Positions 29,101-42,100 of a DNA stretch of 64,000 nucleotides are shown in pieces. Source of the DNA: Ustulina deusta. Taxonomy: Eukaryota > Ascomycota > Sordariomycetes > Xylariales > Xylariaceae. The notes beneath the pieces are model-generated. The model ran no database searches. It had not been told where the DNA came from and saw only the letters and a program-made list of their open reading frames with translations. Each line of letters starts with the position of its first letter. Positions within the stretch are counted from its first letter, which is position 1. The stretch is from the NCBI GenBank assembly GCA_023159155.1, contig JAJNNX010000024.1, positions 372,001 to 436,000 on the forward strand, given 5' to 3'. A program made the translations under genes and the position numbers.

Positions 29101-29465
29101 TAAGCAATTTTTTATACTATTTTATATATAAACTTATTTATAGCATATAAATTATATAGTTAGTTATACTGCTAATTAAAACGTATATAGCACTACAGAT
29201 ATAGTATAGTATTGCTGATTAGTTAGTTTGTTATTGCTACACTAATTAGTTATTTAGTTGCGTACGAACAGCTCCTCATATTATTTTATATATAAACCTA
29301 TTTATATTATATATATTACATAGTTATTATAGTACTACCGATTAGTTAATTTATTATTACTGCGCTAATTAGTTATTTTACTATTGCGTTATTACTGCTA
29401 ATTAACGATTTCTTTTTGCGTACAAGCGGCTACCTATACTAATTTGTATAGGGTTACGCTTATAC
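26185..29465 (+). repeat. array of ~18 spaced imperfect palindromes in G
   Basis: A unit of about 40 bp recurs, of the form AAGCAG..., TATATAAATTTATATATA, ...CTGCTTATA, whose two halves are inverted copies. Clear examples start near 26185, 26442, 26656, 26838, 27082, 27444, 27597, 28116, 28360, 28568, 28724, 28940, 29104, 29267 and 29424, with weaker ones between. Spacing is about 150-260 bp. The linkers are themselves repetitive, built on TTAGCTA and GTTAATTAGC. There is no open reading frame across the array. Confidence 0.75.
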
Positions 29466-29931
29466 TTGCAATTTTTAAAATTATTTATAAAATCTATCTA
29501 TACAGCCGATTAAGGCCTATTCTATAAACTTCGACCTATATATATACTATTAAAAAACATTACTATAGTTATATAAAGATTTATATATATTAAAAGTAAT
29601 AAAAGCTATAGCGTAACTTTTTATATAAAGATTTAGCTTAAGTTTAAAGTAATAGCTAACTTTTTATAATAAAAGCGTAGCACCTACCTAGGTTCTAATA
29701 TAAAATACTAGCAAATACTGCTATATATGTTAAGTCTAAATAAAATTATATATATTTTATATAAAAAAATATTAACAGAATATAAAAGAATAAGGTATTT
29801 AAAGGGCTAAAAGGTTATACTAAAAAGTTATACTAAAAAGTATACTAAAAAGCATATAGACTAAAAAAAAAACTATAAACTAAAAAAAATCTAGTATAAT
29901 ATATAACTAGTTTAATAATTAGCTAATTAAG

Positions 29932-30035
29932 AGCTTGGTAGCTTAATAGGTTAAGGCTGGTTTTTTTTTTTTTTTTTTTTTTTAGGCCGTTAAGGCCTAG
30001 GAGTTCAAGTGGGTGTTATGTTGTATTATTTTTTT
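29932..30035 (+). ncRNA. tRNA-like pol III box pair interrupted by T23
   Basis: TAGCTTAATAGG at 29939-29950 fits the tRNA A-box consensus, and GTTCAAGTG at 30003-30011 fits the B box at eight of nine positions. A run of 23 T (29961-29983) separates them, and T7 at 30029-30035 could act as a terminator. Leaving out the T-run, the A-to-B distance is about 41 bp, normal for a tRNA. The acceptor and T stems do not pair, and the T-run would itself stop pol III, so this is a relic or a chance resemblance rather than a tRNA gene. Confidence 0.3.
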
Positions 30036-30104
30036 AGGTATTTTTAGCCCTACATTTTTAGATTCGAAGCTATTTAAAAAATAAGGCTTCCAATAAAGGA
30101 AGTT

Positions 30105-30369
30105 TGCAGTAGGGCTAGTGCTAGCGGCCCGCTGGCAGCTGCAAATATAGCTGTACGTTAATTGTTAGCTGTATTTGGGCCGCCTGCGGCCCGAACCGGC
30201 TGATTTTTGGCTATATTTAGGGGTTCGAATAGCTATAAAAGCTTTCGAACTTCTCAGAGCAACACTTACTTTATACGTATAGTATTTATATTAGTTTTTA
30301 AGTAGCAGGCGCTCTAGTTTGTTTTGTTGTTTTTAGTTGTTTTAGTATTAAGTTGCCCTATCCTTTTTT
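30105..30369 (+). repeat. 3' LTR of G
   Basis: The second 265-bp direct repeat, starting TGCAGTAGGGCT and carrying TATAAAAG at 30234-30241. It is followed by the duplicated AATAT and then Z copy A sequence. Confidence 0.85.
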
Positions 30370-31608
30370 AATATAAAAAAAAAATATTTTATATAATATA
30401 ATAAAAAATATAACTTAAAAACTTATAAAATATTTTTTTAAAATAATAATATTAATTAAATAAACTTATTTAATTATAAACTTTTTATTTCATATTTTTT
30501 TTAAAAACTAACTTAATAAATTTAATTAAATAAAAAAACTAGTTATAAAAACAAAAAAATAAAAAATAAAAATTATATGTATTTAAAATTAAAATAAAAT
30601 AAATAAAATACTAAGATAAAAATATTATTAGTTTTATTTAAAATATAATTATAAAAAAAATATAATATTATAAAATAAAACTTTTAGTTTTTTTTATTTA
30701 TTATTTATATTATTTATAATATAACAATATATAATAATAAATAAGTTTAATTATTTCATTATAACTTTATTTAGCAAAAAAATAAATATTATAGAATTAT
30801 TAGTTATATAATATATTAAATATAAAAATATTAAAATATTAAAAAATATAAAACTATTTATTTTTAAAATTAAAATAATAAAATAACTAAAATATTGATT
30901 TTTTTATTCTATATTTTATATATAATCTTTCATAATATTTATTAATTAATATATTATTATTAAAAATATTAATAAAAATTAATAAATGAAACTTTTTAAT
31001 AATAAATATTAATAAAGGTATTATAAATTTTAATATTGAATAAAAAATATTTAAATTAATTTATTAAACTTAAAATCTCTAAAAAATAATATATAATATA
31101 GTAATTTTTATTTAAAAATAATATAAATTATAAATTAATAAAGAAAAATATTTAATAAACTTTAAAATAAAAAATAAAAAATTATTATATTTTTAATTTA
31201 TTTAATTTTTATAAAATAAAAAACTTATTTTATATTAATTAATTATAAAGAGCAAATAATAATTTTTATTTTAGTAAATTTAGTTATTATTTTTAACTAA
31301 AAATATTAATAATAAAATAAAGTTTAAAATTAAACAAATTAAATAATTATAAATAGATAAAAAAATAACGAATCATAATATTAAATTGTTTAAAAAAATT
31401 ATAAATTTAATAATACTTAATATATAGTTTAAAATTTTTAAAATATATTAATTAAGCTTAATTGATTTTATAAAACTATAAAAATAAAAATATATAATAA
31501 TAAATAATAAATTTACAAACAATTATAAAAATAATAATAAAGTAATATGTTATAAAAAAGCTATATAAATTGAATATTATTCATAATTTTAATATTAAAA
31601 AATAAAAA

Positions 31609-31835
31609 TGTAATAATTAGTATACTTTTAGCAAAACTTATAAAAACTTTAGACTTATATAGTAATAAAATAAAAAATTAATATATAAACTAACTTATAT
31701 CTTTATAACTATATATATAAAATCTATATTTATTTACTTTATAAACTTTAAATTCTTTTTTTTTTTTTAGCTTAAAATCTTTATTTATACTATTAATAAA
31801 CCAGCTATAAAAGTTTTACTTAACTCATTGTAACA
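31609..31835 (+). repeat. Z LTR shared by copies A and D
   Basis: A 227-bp Z LTR ending GTAACA. On the left it continues copy A interior. On the right it joins D interior that corresponds to about 500 bp inside copy B. No target duplication surrounds it. An LTR-LTR recombination or a deletion would explain this. Confidence 0.72.
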
Positions 31836-34745
31836 ATTTTACATTAGTTCTAATAAAACTTTTTTAATAAAAAAAAAAATATTAGTTTTTTATTATATTT
31901 ATTTTAATATTTTCAAAAAATAACTATAATTTAATAATAAAAAATATATTTAAAAATATTAATTTGAAACTTTTTAGTTTTATTATCTTTATTATTTTTT
32001 ATTTTATTAGTTTATTTACTAGCATTTTAAACCTTTTTTATATCAAAAAAAGTAAAATATAAATTAATAGTATTAAAATAAAAACTTTAATTTTATATAA
32101 TATTAAACCTTATATTTTTTTAATAATTAACTATAGATTTATATAAAAAATTAAATAATAATTATTATAATAAAATAGTAAACAAAATTTATATATATTT
32201 AATATATATAATAAAAATTAATAATTAATAATTTAAAAACAAAATATTTTAATAAAAACTTAAATATAATAATTAATCTAATTATTTAATTTATTTTTTA
32301 TTAATAATTATTTTAATTATAACTAAGTTTATAATAACTAAAAATCATTATATTAAACTATTTAAAAAAAACTTAAAAATAATTAATATTCTATAAAAAA
32401 GAATTTAAAAATTTTTTTGAAACTTTATTATTATTATAACTAAAGTTTAATATAGTACTAGAAATTTACAAATATTAAATATTTATATAATTTATTTTTA
32501 TTTTATTTATATTTAAACTTAAATTAATTAAATATAAATTTATAATTAATTGTTAAGAAAGAAATACATATTTAAAAAATAAAATTATATTGATTTTAAA
32601 TATTAGTAATATTATATTTAATTGTTATGATATTATTTATTTTAAAAAATTAAATATTATATTTAATTGGTATAATATTAGTTATTTTATAAAATTAAAT
32701 ATTATTAAAACTTTTTATTAATTATTATTATTTTTAAAATTAGATTTTTTTTTAACCTTATAGAAAAATATTTTAATAAAAAGTTTTATTATTTGATGTA
32801 AAAATAAAAGTTATTTAATAATAAGTTTTTATTAACATATAAATTTAAAAACTTTTAAATAAATTTATTAGCGCTTATATAAATAATATTTTAATTTATT
32901 TTAAAACTAAAAAAATAATATATTATTTATATTAAACTTAATATTAAAAAAATATTAAAAAACTTTCTTTTAATATATTTATTATTAATTATTTAAAAAT
33001 AAATATAAAAACCAAAATAAAATTTAAATCATTTTAAAAATACTAAATTAACTTAGGTATTTTTTAAGCTTTATAATTATATTTTTAAATTAATTATAAA
33101 AAAAATAAACTATTTATAATTAAATTAAAATAAAAATAAAATTATTAATATATTAAATATTAGTTCCAGCTTTTTTAAAGCCTAGCTAATTAATATAAAT
33201 AAAAATAAATATTTTATATAATATAATAAAAATATATAACTTAAAAATTTATAAAGTATTTTTCAAAATAATAATATTAATTAAATAAGCTTACTTAATT
33301 TAAAATTATGAATTTTTAGTAATAGTGTAAATTTTAAAATATTACTAGTTAAAACTTTTTAAAACTAAATTTTTTATAATAAGTAATTATTAAGTTTTAT
33401 TATATTTTTTAAATAAATGGATTTTATTAATATAATAAGTTTACTAAATTAAAATTGAAATTAATTTAAACATTATTTTTTAGTATTAACTAAAATAAAA
33501 TAAAATAATAATTAATATTTTGTTAAAAAAACTAAAAAAAAAATATTAAGTTTTATATTAATTATAAACTTTTTATTTAATATTTTTTAAAAAGCTAACT
33601 TAGTAAATCTAATTAAATAAAAAAACTATTTATAGAAACTAAAAAATAAAAATAAAAAATTATATATATTTAAAGTTATTTTAAATAAAACCATTTTTTT
33701 TATAATATTAATTTAAAAAGGTTATATATTTTTAATTATTATATATTAAAATTAATATAAAATAATTAAAATATTAAAACAAAAATATTATTAGTTTTAT
33801 TTAAGATATAATTATAAAAGAAATAAAATATTATAAACCAAGATTTTTAGTTTTTTTTATTTATTATTTATATTATTTATAATATAATAATATATAATAA
33901 TAAATAATAAAAATATATTATTTAATTAATAGAGTTATGATTATATATAAACATTTAATTATTATTTTATTTAATAAAAAAATGAATAGTATAAAAGTTT
34001 ATATAAATTTTTTAATATATTAAATCTATAAATATTAAACAATATAAGATTATTTATTTTTAAGTGTATAATAATAATTAATAACTTTGTTTTTCTATTA
34101 ATAAATATTAAAATAACTAAAATATTAATTTTTTTATTTTAAATTTTAAATATAATTTTTCATAGTATTTATTAATTAATATATTAATACTAAAACTCAT
34201 AAAAAAAACTTTTAAAATTATTATCACTTTTAATATTAAATAATAAATATTGAAAAAATAATATACAATATAGGAACTCTTATATAAAAACAATATAAAT
34301 TATAAGCTAATAAGAAAAAAACATAATAAATTTTAAAATAAAAAATAAAATCTTTTTGAAAAATTTTTTTTATAAAATAAATGTTAATTATTAAATTAAA
34401 CTTTTAATTAATTAAACTTTTTCAAATTTTAAAAACACAAAAGTTTAACTATATTTTTAATTTATTTAATTTTTATAAAATAAAAAACTTAATTTATATT
34501 AATTAATTATAAAAAACTATAGTATTAAATTGCTTGAAAAAGCTATAATTTTAAAAATATATTAATTAAGTTTTACTAGTTTTATAAAACTGTAAAAATA
34601 AATATATATAATAATACTTCATAAATTTATAAATAATTATAAAAATAATAATAAAATAATATATTATAAAAAAACTATATAAACTTAATATTATTAATAA
34701 CTTTAAATTAAAATTATATTTAAATTTTTAGTTTTAAAAAAATAA

Positions 34746-34910
34746 TATAATAATCAATATAGTTTTAATAAAACTTATAAAAACTTTAGACTTATATAGC
34801 AATAAAATAGCAAAACTATATAAAGATTAATTTATAACTTTATAGCTATATATATAAAATTTATATCTATTTATTTTATAAACTCTAACTTTTTTTTTTT
34901 TAACTTAAAA
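34746..34910 (+). repeat. 3' LTR of Z copy D, left piece
   Basis: The first 165 bp of a Z LTR, preceded by an A-rich purine tract and cut off by insertion of F. Confidence 0.8.
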
Positions 34911-35373
34911 TATTACGAACTAATAGTATAAGGGACTTGTTAAAAGGACCAAGCGCGGAGCGTAAAAAGGGGCTTCTAGTACACAACTAATAAAGAAAAA
35001 ATTAAAAGCTTTAAGTTATGTAATAGATTACTAGATTATTAGTAAGCAAGTAAGCTTGAATTACTAGTAAGCAAGTAAACTAAAAAAAAATAAAGTTTAA
35101 TTAATAAAACTTAATATTAAAAAAAGAAAAATAGCTATAAAGTTATAAATATATTTGTTATATTTTATAGCAAATAGTTTTATTATTATTATTTAATTGA
35201 AATATATAAATAGTTTTTAGAATTATTTATATAAAAGTTTATTTTTTAATGAGTACTAAGTAATATAAATATTAGATCTATTATAACTTTAATTTTTTAT
35301 TAAATAAACTTTATTATTATAATACTCTAGCAAACTATTATATTAGCTTATTTAATATAATAAAGTTTTTATA
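34911..35373 (+). repeat. 5' LTR of F
   Basis: Starts TATTACGAACTAATAG (TG changed to TA). The first 70 bp keep GC, with words such as GGACCAAGCGCGGAGCG. It has two copies of the 25-bp unit at 35038-35080. Confidence 0.8.
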
Positions 35374-38300
35374 TTTTAAATAATTATTATTTAATTAATA
35401 TTAAATAAACTTAATTAATTATATAATATAAAATAGTTTTTAAAAAATTAACTTTAAAATAAATATAATAATTGTTTAATTAATTATAAATATATATTAT
35501 TTAACTTAAAAAAATAATAAATAACTTAAAAATTAAAGAAATATAATTAAGAAGCTAAAAAAATATAAGCTTATATAATTAATAAAGTTTAATAAAAACT
35601 TAGAATAACTTAAAAAATTTATAATAAAAATTTTATAAAAAAAAAAGTTATATATATACTAGAATATTTTATTAAAAATGCTTTAAAATAGTTTAAATTT
35701 ATAATAAAAGATTATATAAAACAAAAAAGTTAAATTATAATAATAATATAAAAGTAGTATTCAAAAATATTCTAAAGTTTAAAATAGTATTAATAAATAT
35801 ATATAAAAACTTTAAAAAAAATGTTAAGCTAAACAAAAACTTATAATAATATATCAAAAAAAATAATATATAAGTATATATTTAAATTTAAAAAAGTTTT
35901 AGTATAAAGTTTATAGTTAAATATTAATATATTAATAATAATATTTTATAACGAGCTAAAAAAGTTAGTTTAAAATAAGTTGTATAAAAATAAAAAACTT
36001 AATAAATTTACAAATTATATTACTTAAGCTATTAAAGTTAATAACTAATTTTATAAATAATAATAATAATAAAAATAACAAAATATATTTTATTTAATAA
36101 ATATTAAAAAGTAATAAACATAAAAATCTATAGCTATAAAGACTTATATAAAACTTATAAAACTTAATATAATTAATAAAAACAAAAACTAAAGCAAAGT
36201 TAAATATTATAATTATAATTAAAAAAAATATTATATTTAGAATTATAATAAGCTATAAAAAGAATAAAAATATAAAAATATAAAATAAGCTAAAGTAATA
36301 ATAATAGTAATACTATAAATTAGCTTAATATAATTAAAAAAGCAGCAAAAAATATTAAAGTTTATTTTATAATATAACAAGTATATTTTAGATCAAATAT
36401 ATAAATAATACTTTTATATTTAATAATTAGCAAGCTTTATAAAATAATAATAATATTTATTATATTTAAGTTTATTAAAAATCTATTCAAATTATTTATA
36501 TATAAAAAGATTTTAATAAGTTATATAATAAAAATATATATATTATAAGAACCAAATAAAATATATATAATATAATAATATAACAAAGTTATTAAAAGAA
36601 TCTATTATAAAAATAATAGAATTTGTTTATTTTATTTTATTAGTAAAAAAACAAAAAAAAAAACAAAATAATATAAATATTTATATAGTATAAAAAGCAA
36701 CTATAATATATATCTAGTTAATAATAATTATAAACGCAATAAATATTTAAATATAATATAATTATAAAAAATAAAAACTAAAAAATATATTTATTATAAA
36801 AACAAATATAAATATAATATTTAGAACTAAAAAAATATAATTAATATAAAATTATTATTAATAAATAATAGCTTAATAAAAATCCAAATTATAAAAAATT
36901 AGATAAAAAATAATAAATATTTAAACTAAATTAAAAATTATATTTATAAAAAATATAATTACTAATTAACAAGTAAATAATTAAATAATATAGTATTTAA
37001 ATTAATTTAAAAAAAATACTAAACTAAAAAAAAAAGAAAAAAAAAAAAAAACTTTATAATATAAATTATTTTACATTAAAAATAATACTAGATTATTAAA
37101 TATAAAAAACTTTAGATAAGCTATAAAAACTAAATAATATAATCTTAATAAAAACTAGAACTAATATATTAAAAAAATTAAAAGCAATAGTAAAGCTTAT
37201 TTTAAAAAGCTATTATTATAATAATACTATAAAAAACAAAAAAACTTTTAGTACTAAAAATAAATAAAAAATATGTAATAGTTTTATAAATATATTATAT
37301 AATTTATTAATACTATATTTATATAATAAACAAAATTAAAAATATATAGTTTTTGAAACAAATTAAACAAATAGTACTAAATAAACTATGTTTAAAAAAA
37401 TATTAAAAAATTAATATTAATATATTATGACTTGTAAAAGTTTATTATATTTAAATAAAATTTATATTAGTTTCTAAAATATATATTGAAAATTTTAATA
37501 TTAATAATATATATTAATATTATATTATAAAAAAAATACAAATATTATAAAAAATTTGTAATATATGCTATTAATAAAAAAAACAAAAAATAATATTTAA
37601 AAAACAATAATTAATAATTATTAAAAAAAACAAACTAATAAAATAGTATATAATAATAATAAAATTATAACTATAAACTAAATTATAAAAAAAAAATTAC
37701 TTATTATTTAAAGCAAGTTTAATTATTACTAAGTTAAGCATAAATTAAATATATAAAAAAAAATTAAAAAATAATATTAAATAATTATAAAAAAATATTA
37801 TATATAATAATTATAAATATTAAAACTTAAATAAGCTTTATTTTATTATAAGTTATTAAAAGTTTAAAAATATTTATAAAATTTAAAAAGAAATTTTATT
37901 TATTTATAACTATTAATAAAAATCTGATTTTTTATAACTATAAAATCTTTTTTAATATTTTAAAATATAAAAAAAAACTTAAATAAATTTAAAAAGATAA
38001 AAATTATAATATATATATTTATTAAAAATTTTAAACTAAAACTTAATATTAAAATATTAAATAAATATCAAAAATTTAATAATTTATTTAAAAAAAAACA
38101 TAATATAAAAATAAAATTACTAAAATATAAATAATAAAATTATAAAATATTATTAATTAAAAAATAATAATGAAAATATTTTTTATTATATTATATAAAT
38201 AAAAAATAATAATGAAAATATTTTTTATTATATTATATAAATAAAAAATAATTTAAAAATTTAAATAATTATTTATAATAAAATTTAGCAAAAAAATATA

Positions 38301-38945
38301 TATAATTATTAATATTATTTGCTAGATTACTAATTTTATAAATATTAAAAAACCTAAAAAAACAATATAAACTTAAAAATAAAAAAGTTATAAAAAATAA
38401 AATAGTTTATAATATTAAATTTATTAAATATTTATTACTAAATTAAAATTATATTAAAAAAGAAATAAAAAATAGCTTTTGAAATATTATATAAGTTATT
38501 TAAATATTTAATAATATTATTTAGTTTTATTAATATATTAGTAAATTTTTAAACAAAAATTATAAATATATAATAAAAGTTTATTAATTTAATTATTATA
38601 ATATATTTTAATATTATTTTAATGTATTTAAAAATGTTTAAAAAATATATTAAATATTAAATTATTAATATATTTAAAAAAATATAAATTTTATAAATAA
38701 AAAATAAATTTTTTTAAATTAATAATAATACTAAAAAAATATAAATTTAAAAATTAAAAATTTTAATAATAAAAACTTAATTAATATTTAAATTAATAAA
38801 TAATACAAAAATATTTATTAAATTTATAAATTATATTTAAAGCTTTATAAAAAATTTAAAAAAAATATAGTATTTTTTATAAATTTAAAAAAAAAATTTA
38901 ATAAATATTTAATAAAATAAAAAAATTATTAATAAATAATCTAAT

Positions 38946-39186
38946 TATAACAGTTAGTATAGTTTGTATAGTTTTAGCAAAACTTATAAAAACTTTAAAC
39001 CTATATAGTAATAAAATAAAAAGTTTGCATATGGACTAACTTAACTTTATAATTATATATATAAAGTTTATATTTATTTATTTTATAAATTTTAACTTTT
39101 TTTTTTTTTTTTTTTTTTTAACTTAAAATCTTTATTTATAATATTAATAAATTAATTATAAAAACTTTACTTAACTAATCATAATA
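38946..39186 (+). repeat. 5' LTR of Z copy B
   Basis: A 241-bp LTR with a long T-run near 39096-39119. A 9-bp word near its start is doubled compared with other Z LTRs. Confidence 0.85.
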
Positions 39187-42100
39187 CTACTTTAAGTTTA
39201 TTAATTATTTATTAATAAATATTTAATAAATAAATATTTTTTATTTTATTATAATTAATAAAATATATATAAACTTTATTTTTAGTTATATATTTAATAT
39301 AAAAAATTATATATTTTATAATATAAATCTTATTTTAATATAAATTTAATAAAATTTTTAACTTTTATATTATTTAAAAATTAATAATTTATAAAAAACT
39401 TAACTTTAAATATTTTTATTTTATTTTTAGTTTTTAAACAATTAAAATAACTTTAATTTTTAAATATAACTAGTTTTTTATTATTAAATAATTTTAAAAA
39501 AAAAATTTTTATAAAAAAAAAAAATTTAAGTACTAGATTTTTTTACAAACGTTTTAAACGAACTAATACTTAAAAAAAAATCTAAAAAAATCAAAAAATC
39601 AAAACCTAAAAAAATAAAATTTAAACTAGAACTTAAACAACTTAAAATAAATAATATATTTAAAAATATAGCATTAAATATTATAGTTATATAAGCTTAT
39701 AATTTTTTATTAGTTTTAATAAACCTTTTTTAATAAATAAAAAAAATAAAGCGCTAATTTTTTAAAACATTTATTTTAATATTTTTAAAAAATAACTATA
39801 ATTTAATAATAAAAAATATATTTAAAAATATTAACTTTAAATTTTTTGGTTTTACTGTTTTATTTATTTTTTATTTTATTAGTTTATTTTTTAATATTTT
39901 AAACTTTATTTATACTAAAAAAGCTAAAATATAAAAAATAAAATTTTATTTAATAACTAGGTTTATAAACTAATAAAAAAACTAAATAAAAATATTATTA
40001 TATTTTAAACTAAAAATAGCTAATTTTAATATATTATAAACTAATTAAAAAAATATATTAAAAAATTAATAAAAATATATTTTTATTTAACTAAAAAATT
40101 ATTTAATAATATTACTAAAATAATTTAAGTTTTATTAATAATTTATTATAATTTTAATTAAATAGCTATTATTTATAAAATATTTTAAATTTATATATAT
40201 AAAACTAATAAAAATATTAATAAATTTATTTTTATATTTAATAATTTAATTTAAAAATATTAATTTATTAAATTATAATAAAAATATAAATTATAAAATT
40301 ATTTTTATATAAATTTAAAAAAAAACTTATATAAAGTTTTTTTAAATTTAAATATTTTTTATAAATTGTTTATTAATAAAATTATTAAATTAATATATAA
40401 TATTAAATAAACTTATAAAAATTATTAATAAATTTAATTTATTAGTTTAATTAAATAAAAATCTAACTTAAATAATTAAATTTTTAATAAACTAGTTTAT
40501 TAATTTTTAGCTAACTTTAAAAGTTTTAAAATATTTATTTTAAAATAATTAAAATAAATATTAATTATAAAAAAAAAAAGCTTATTAAAATAATAAAACT
40601 TATTTTATTTATAATAAAAAGAAATATATATTAGTTAATTATTTTAATTAAAAGCTTAAAATTTTAAGTATTTAATTAATAAAAAAAAACTATAATAAAA
40701 ATAGTTTTAGTAGTTTATCTAACTTAAAAAATAAATAAAACTAATAGAAATTTTTTTATTAGTTTTTTTAATTAGTTTAATTAAAATATATAACTAAAAC
40801 AAATTAATTATTTTTAAAATATTTACTTAATTATAAATTAATAATATTAAAATAAAAACTTTAATTTTATATAATATTAAAGCTTATATTTTTTTAATAA
40901 TTAGGTATAAATTTATATAACAAATTAAATAATTAGTAAAGTTTATAAATATTTAATATATATTATAAAAATTAATAATTAATAATTTAAAAACTAAATA
41001 TTTTAAATTATTAATTTTAGTTATAATATTATTATTAATATTAAATAATTAATAAAACAAAATATTTTAATAAAAACTTAAAAATAATAATTAATTTAGC
41101 TAAATAATTTATTTTTATTAGCTTAATTTTTATTAATAATTATATTTAAAATTTTTAGTTATAAATAATAAAATATAAACCTAAAAATATAAAAAAATAT
41201 AAATTAATATAATTAAATATTAAAAAAATATTCTTAAATATTAAAACAACTTTTTAAAAATAAAACAATTATTTTAAAAATAATTAAAATTAAAAAAAAA
41301 AAAAAAAAATTTAAAACTTTTAAACTTAAAACAAAAAAAGTTTATATAATAATTTTTAAAAAAAAAAAAAACTAAACTATTATTAAAAAAATTATATAAA
41401 ACTTTTAAAATTATTTTTATTAAAATAAATAAAAATAACTAGCTAAAAAAACTTTAAAAAAGCTTATTATAATTAAATTTATAATAATTAAAAATAATTA
41501 TATTAAATTATTTAAAAAAAATTTAAAAATAATTAATATTTTATAAAAACAATAAATTTAAATTAATTAAGTAGTATTGTAAAAGATTTTTAATAATAAA
41601 CCAATTTTATTTTTAAAAAAAAAGATTTTTAATACATAAAATTAATGCAAAACTTTTTGCTTTTTTAGTTATTATACTTAAAAAAGTTTTTTTTAAAAAA
41701 AAAATCTAAAACTTTATTATTATTATAACTAGAATTTAATATAGTACTAAAACTTAATAATAAAAAATATGTTTTTAGTTCTTATTAATATTATATATTT
41801 ATATAATTTATTTTATTTAAAAAAAAGTTTATAAATAAACTATAAGCTATAAATTTTATTAAATAAAATATAAATTTAAATATTGCTTTTATTTTATTTA
41901 TATTTAAACTTAAGTTAATTAAATATAAGTTTATAATTAATTTATAAAACTAAATATTATTAAAATTTTTTATTAATTATTATTAACTATAAAATTATTT
42001 TTTTTTTTTTTTAAATTTATAAAAAAATATTTTAATAAAAAGTTTTATTATTTAATTTAAAAATAAAACCTGCTTAATAATAAGTTTTTATTAATATATA

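Larger units (their letters stand above)
25890..30369 (+). mobile_element. G: non-coding LTR element with palindrome array, nested in Z copy A
   Basis: Direct terminal repeats of 265 bp (25890-26154 and 30105-30369) enclose 3.95 kb. AATAT stands at 25885-25889 and again at 30370-30374. Sibling Z copies (around 42.56 and 54.55 kb) show the uninterrupted site, so this is one insertion with a 4-5 bp duplication; the last base is ambiguous. The LTRs start TG and contain a TATA box. A purine-rich stretch, AATAAAGGAAG, precedes the right LTR and supports the plus direction. The interior has no protein-coding remnant. It holds about 18 spaced copies of a 40-bp imperfect palindrome, and near its right end a tRNA-like A box, a T23 run and a B-box-like word. 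GC is clearly above the host element, so it arrived later or escaped most RIP. It fits a large non-autonomous LTR derivative (LARD-like); which partner mobilised it is unknown. Confidence 0.82.
23331..31835 (+). mobile_element. RIP-degenerate LTR retrotransposon, Z copy A (split by G)
   Basis: Terminal repeats at 23331-23547 and 31609-31835 match the Z LTRs, and the interior follows copy B block by block. Sequence up to 25889 corresponds to B around 42.56 kb and resumes at the same point after the inserted element G. With G and its duplication removed, the copy is about 4.0 kb against 5.8 kb for B, so roughly 1.0 kb left of G and 0.7 kb right of it have been lost. The two outer pentamers (ATTAA at 23326-23330, ATTTT at 31836-31840) do not match. 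The right LTR is followed directly by interior sequence of copy D, so A and D appear to share it. No protein can be read. Confidence 0.82.

Noticed and set aside
26185..29465. CRISPR array
   Set aside because: The repeated palindromes are degenerate, spaced 150-260 bp apart and lie inside an LTR element. There are no constant direct repeats with unique 30-40 bp spacers.
25890..30369. hAT DNA transposon instead of LTR element for G
   Set aside because: The start CAGGGCTGG recalls hAT ends, but the terminal 265 bp are direct rather than inverted and the duplication is 4-5 bp rather than 8.
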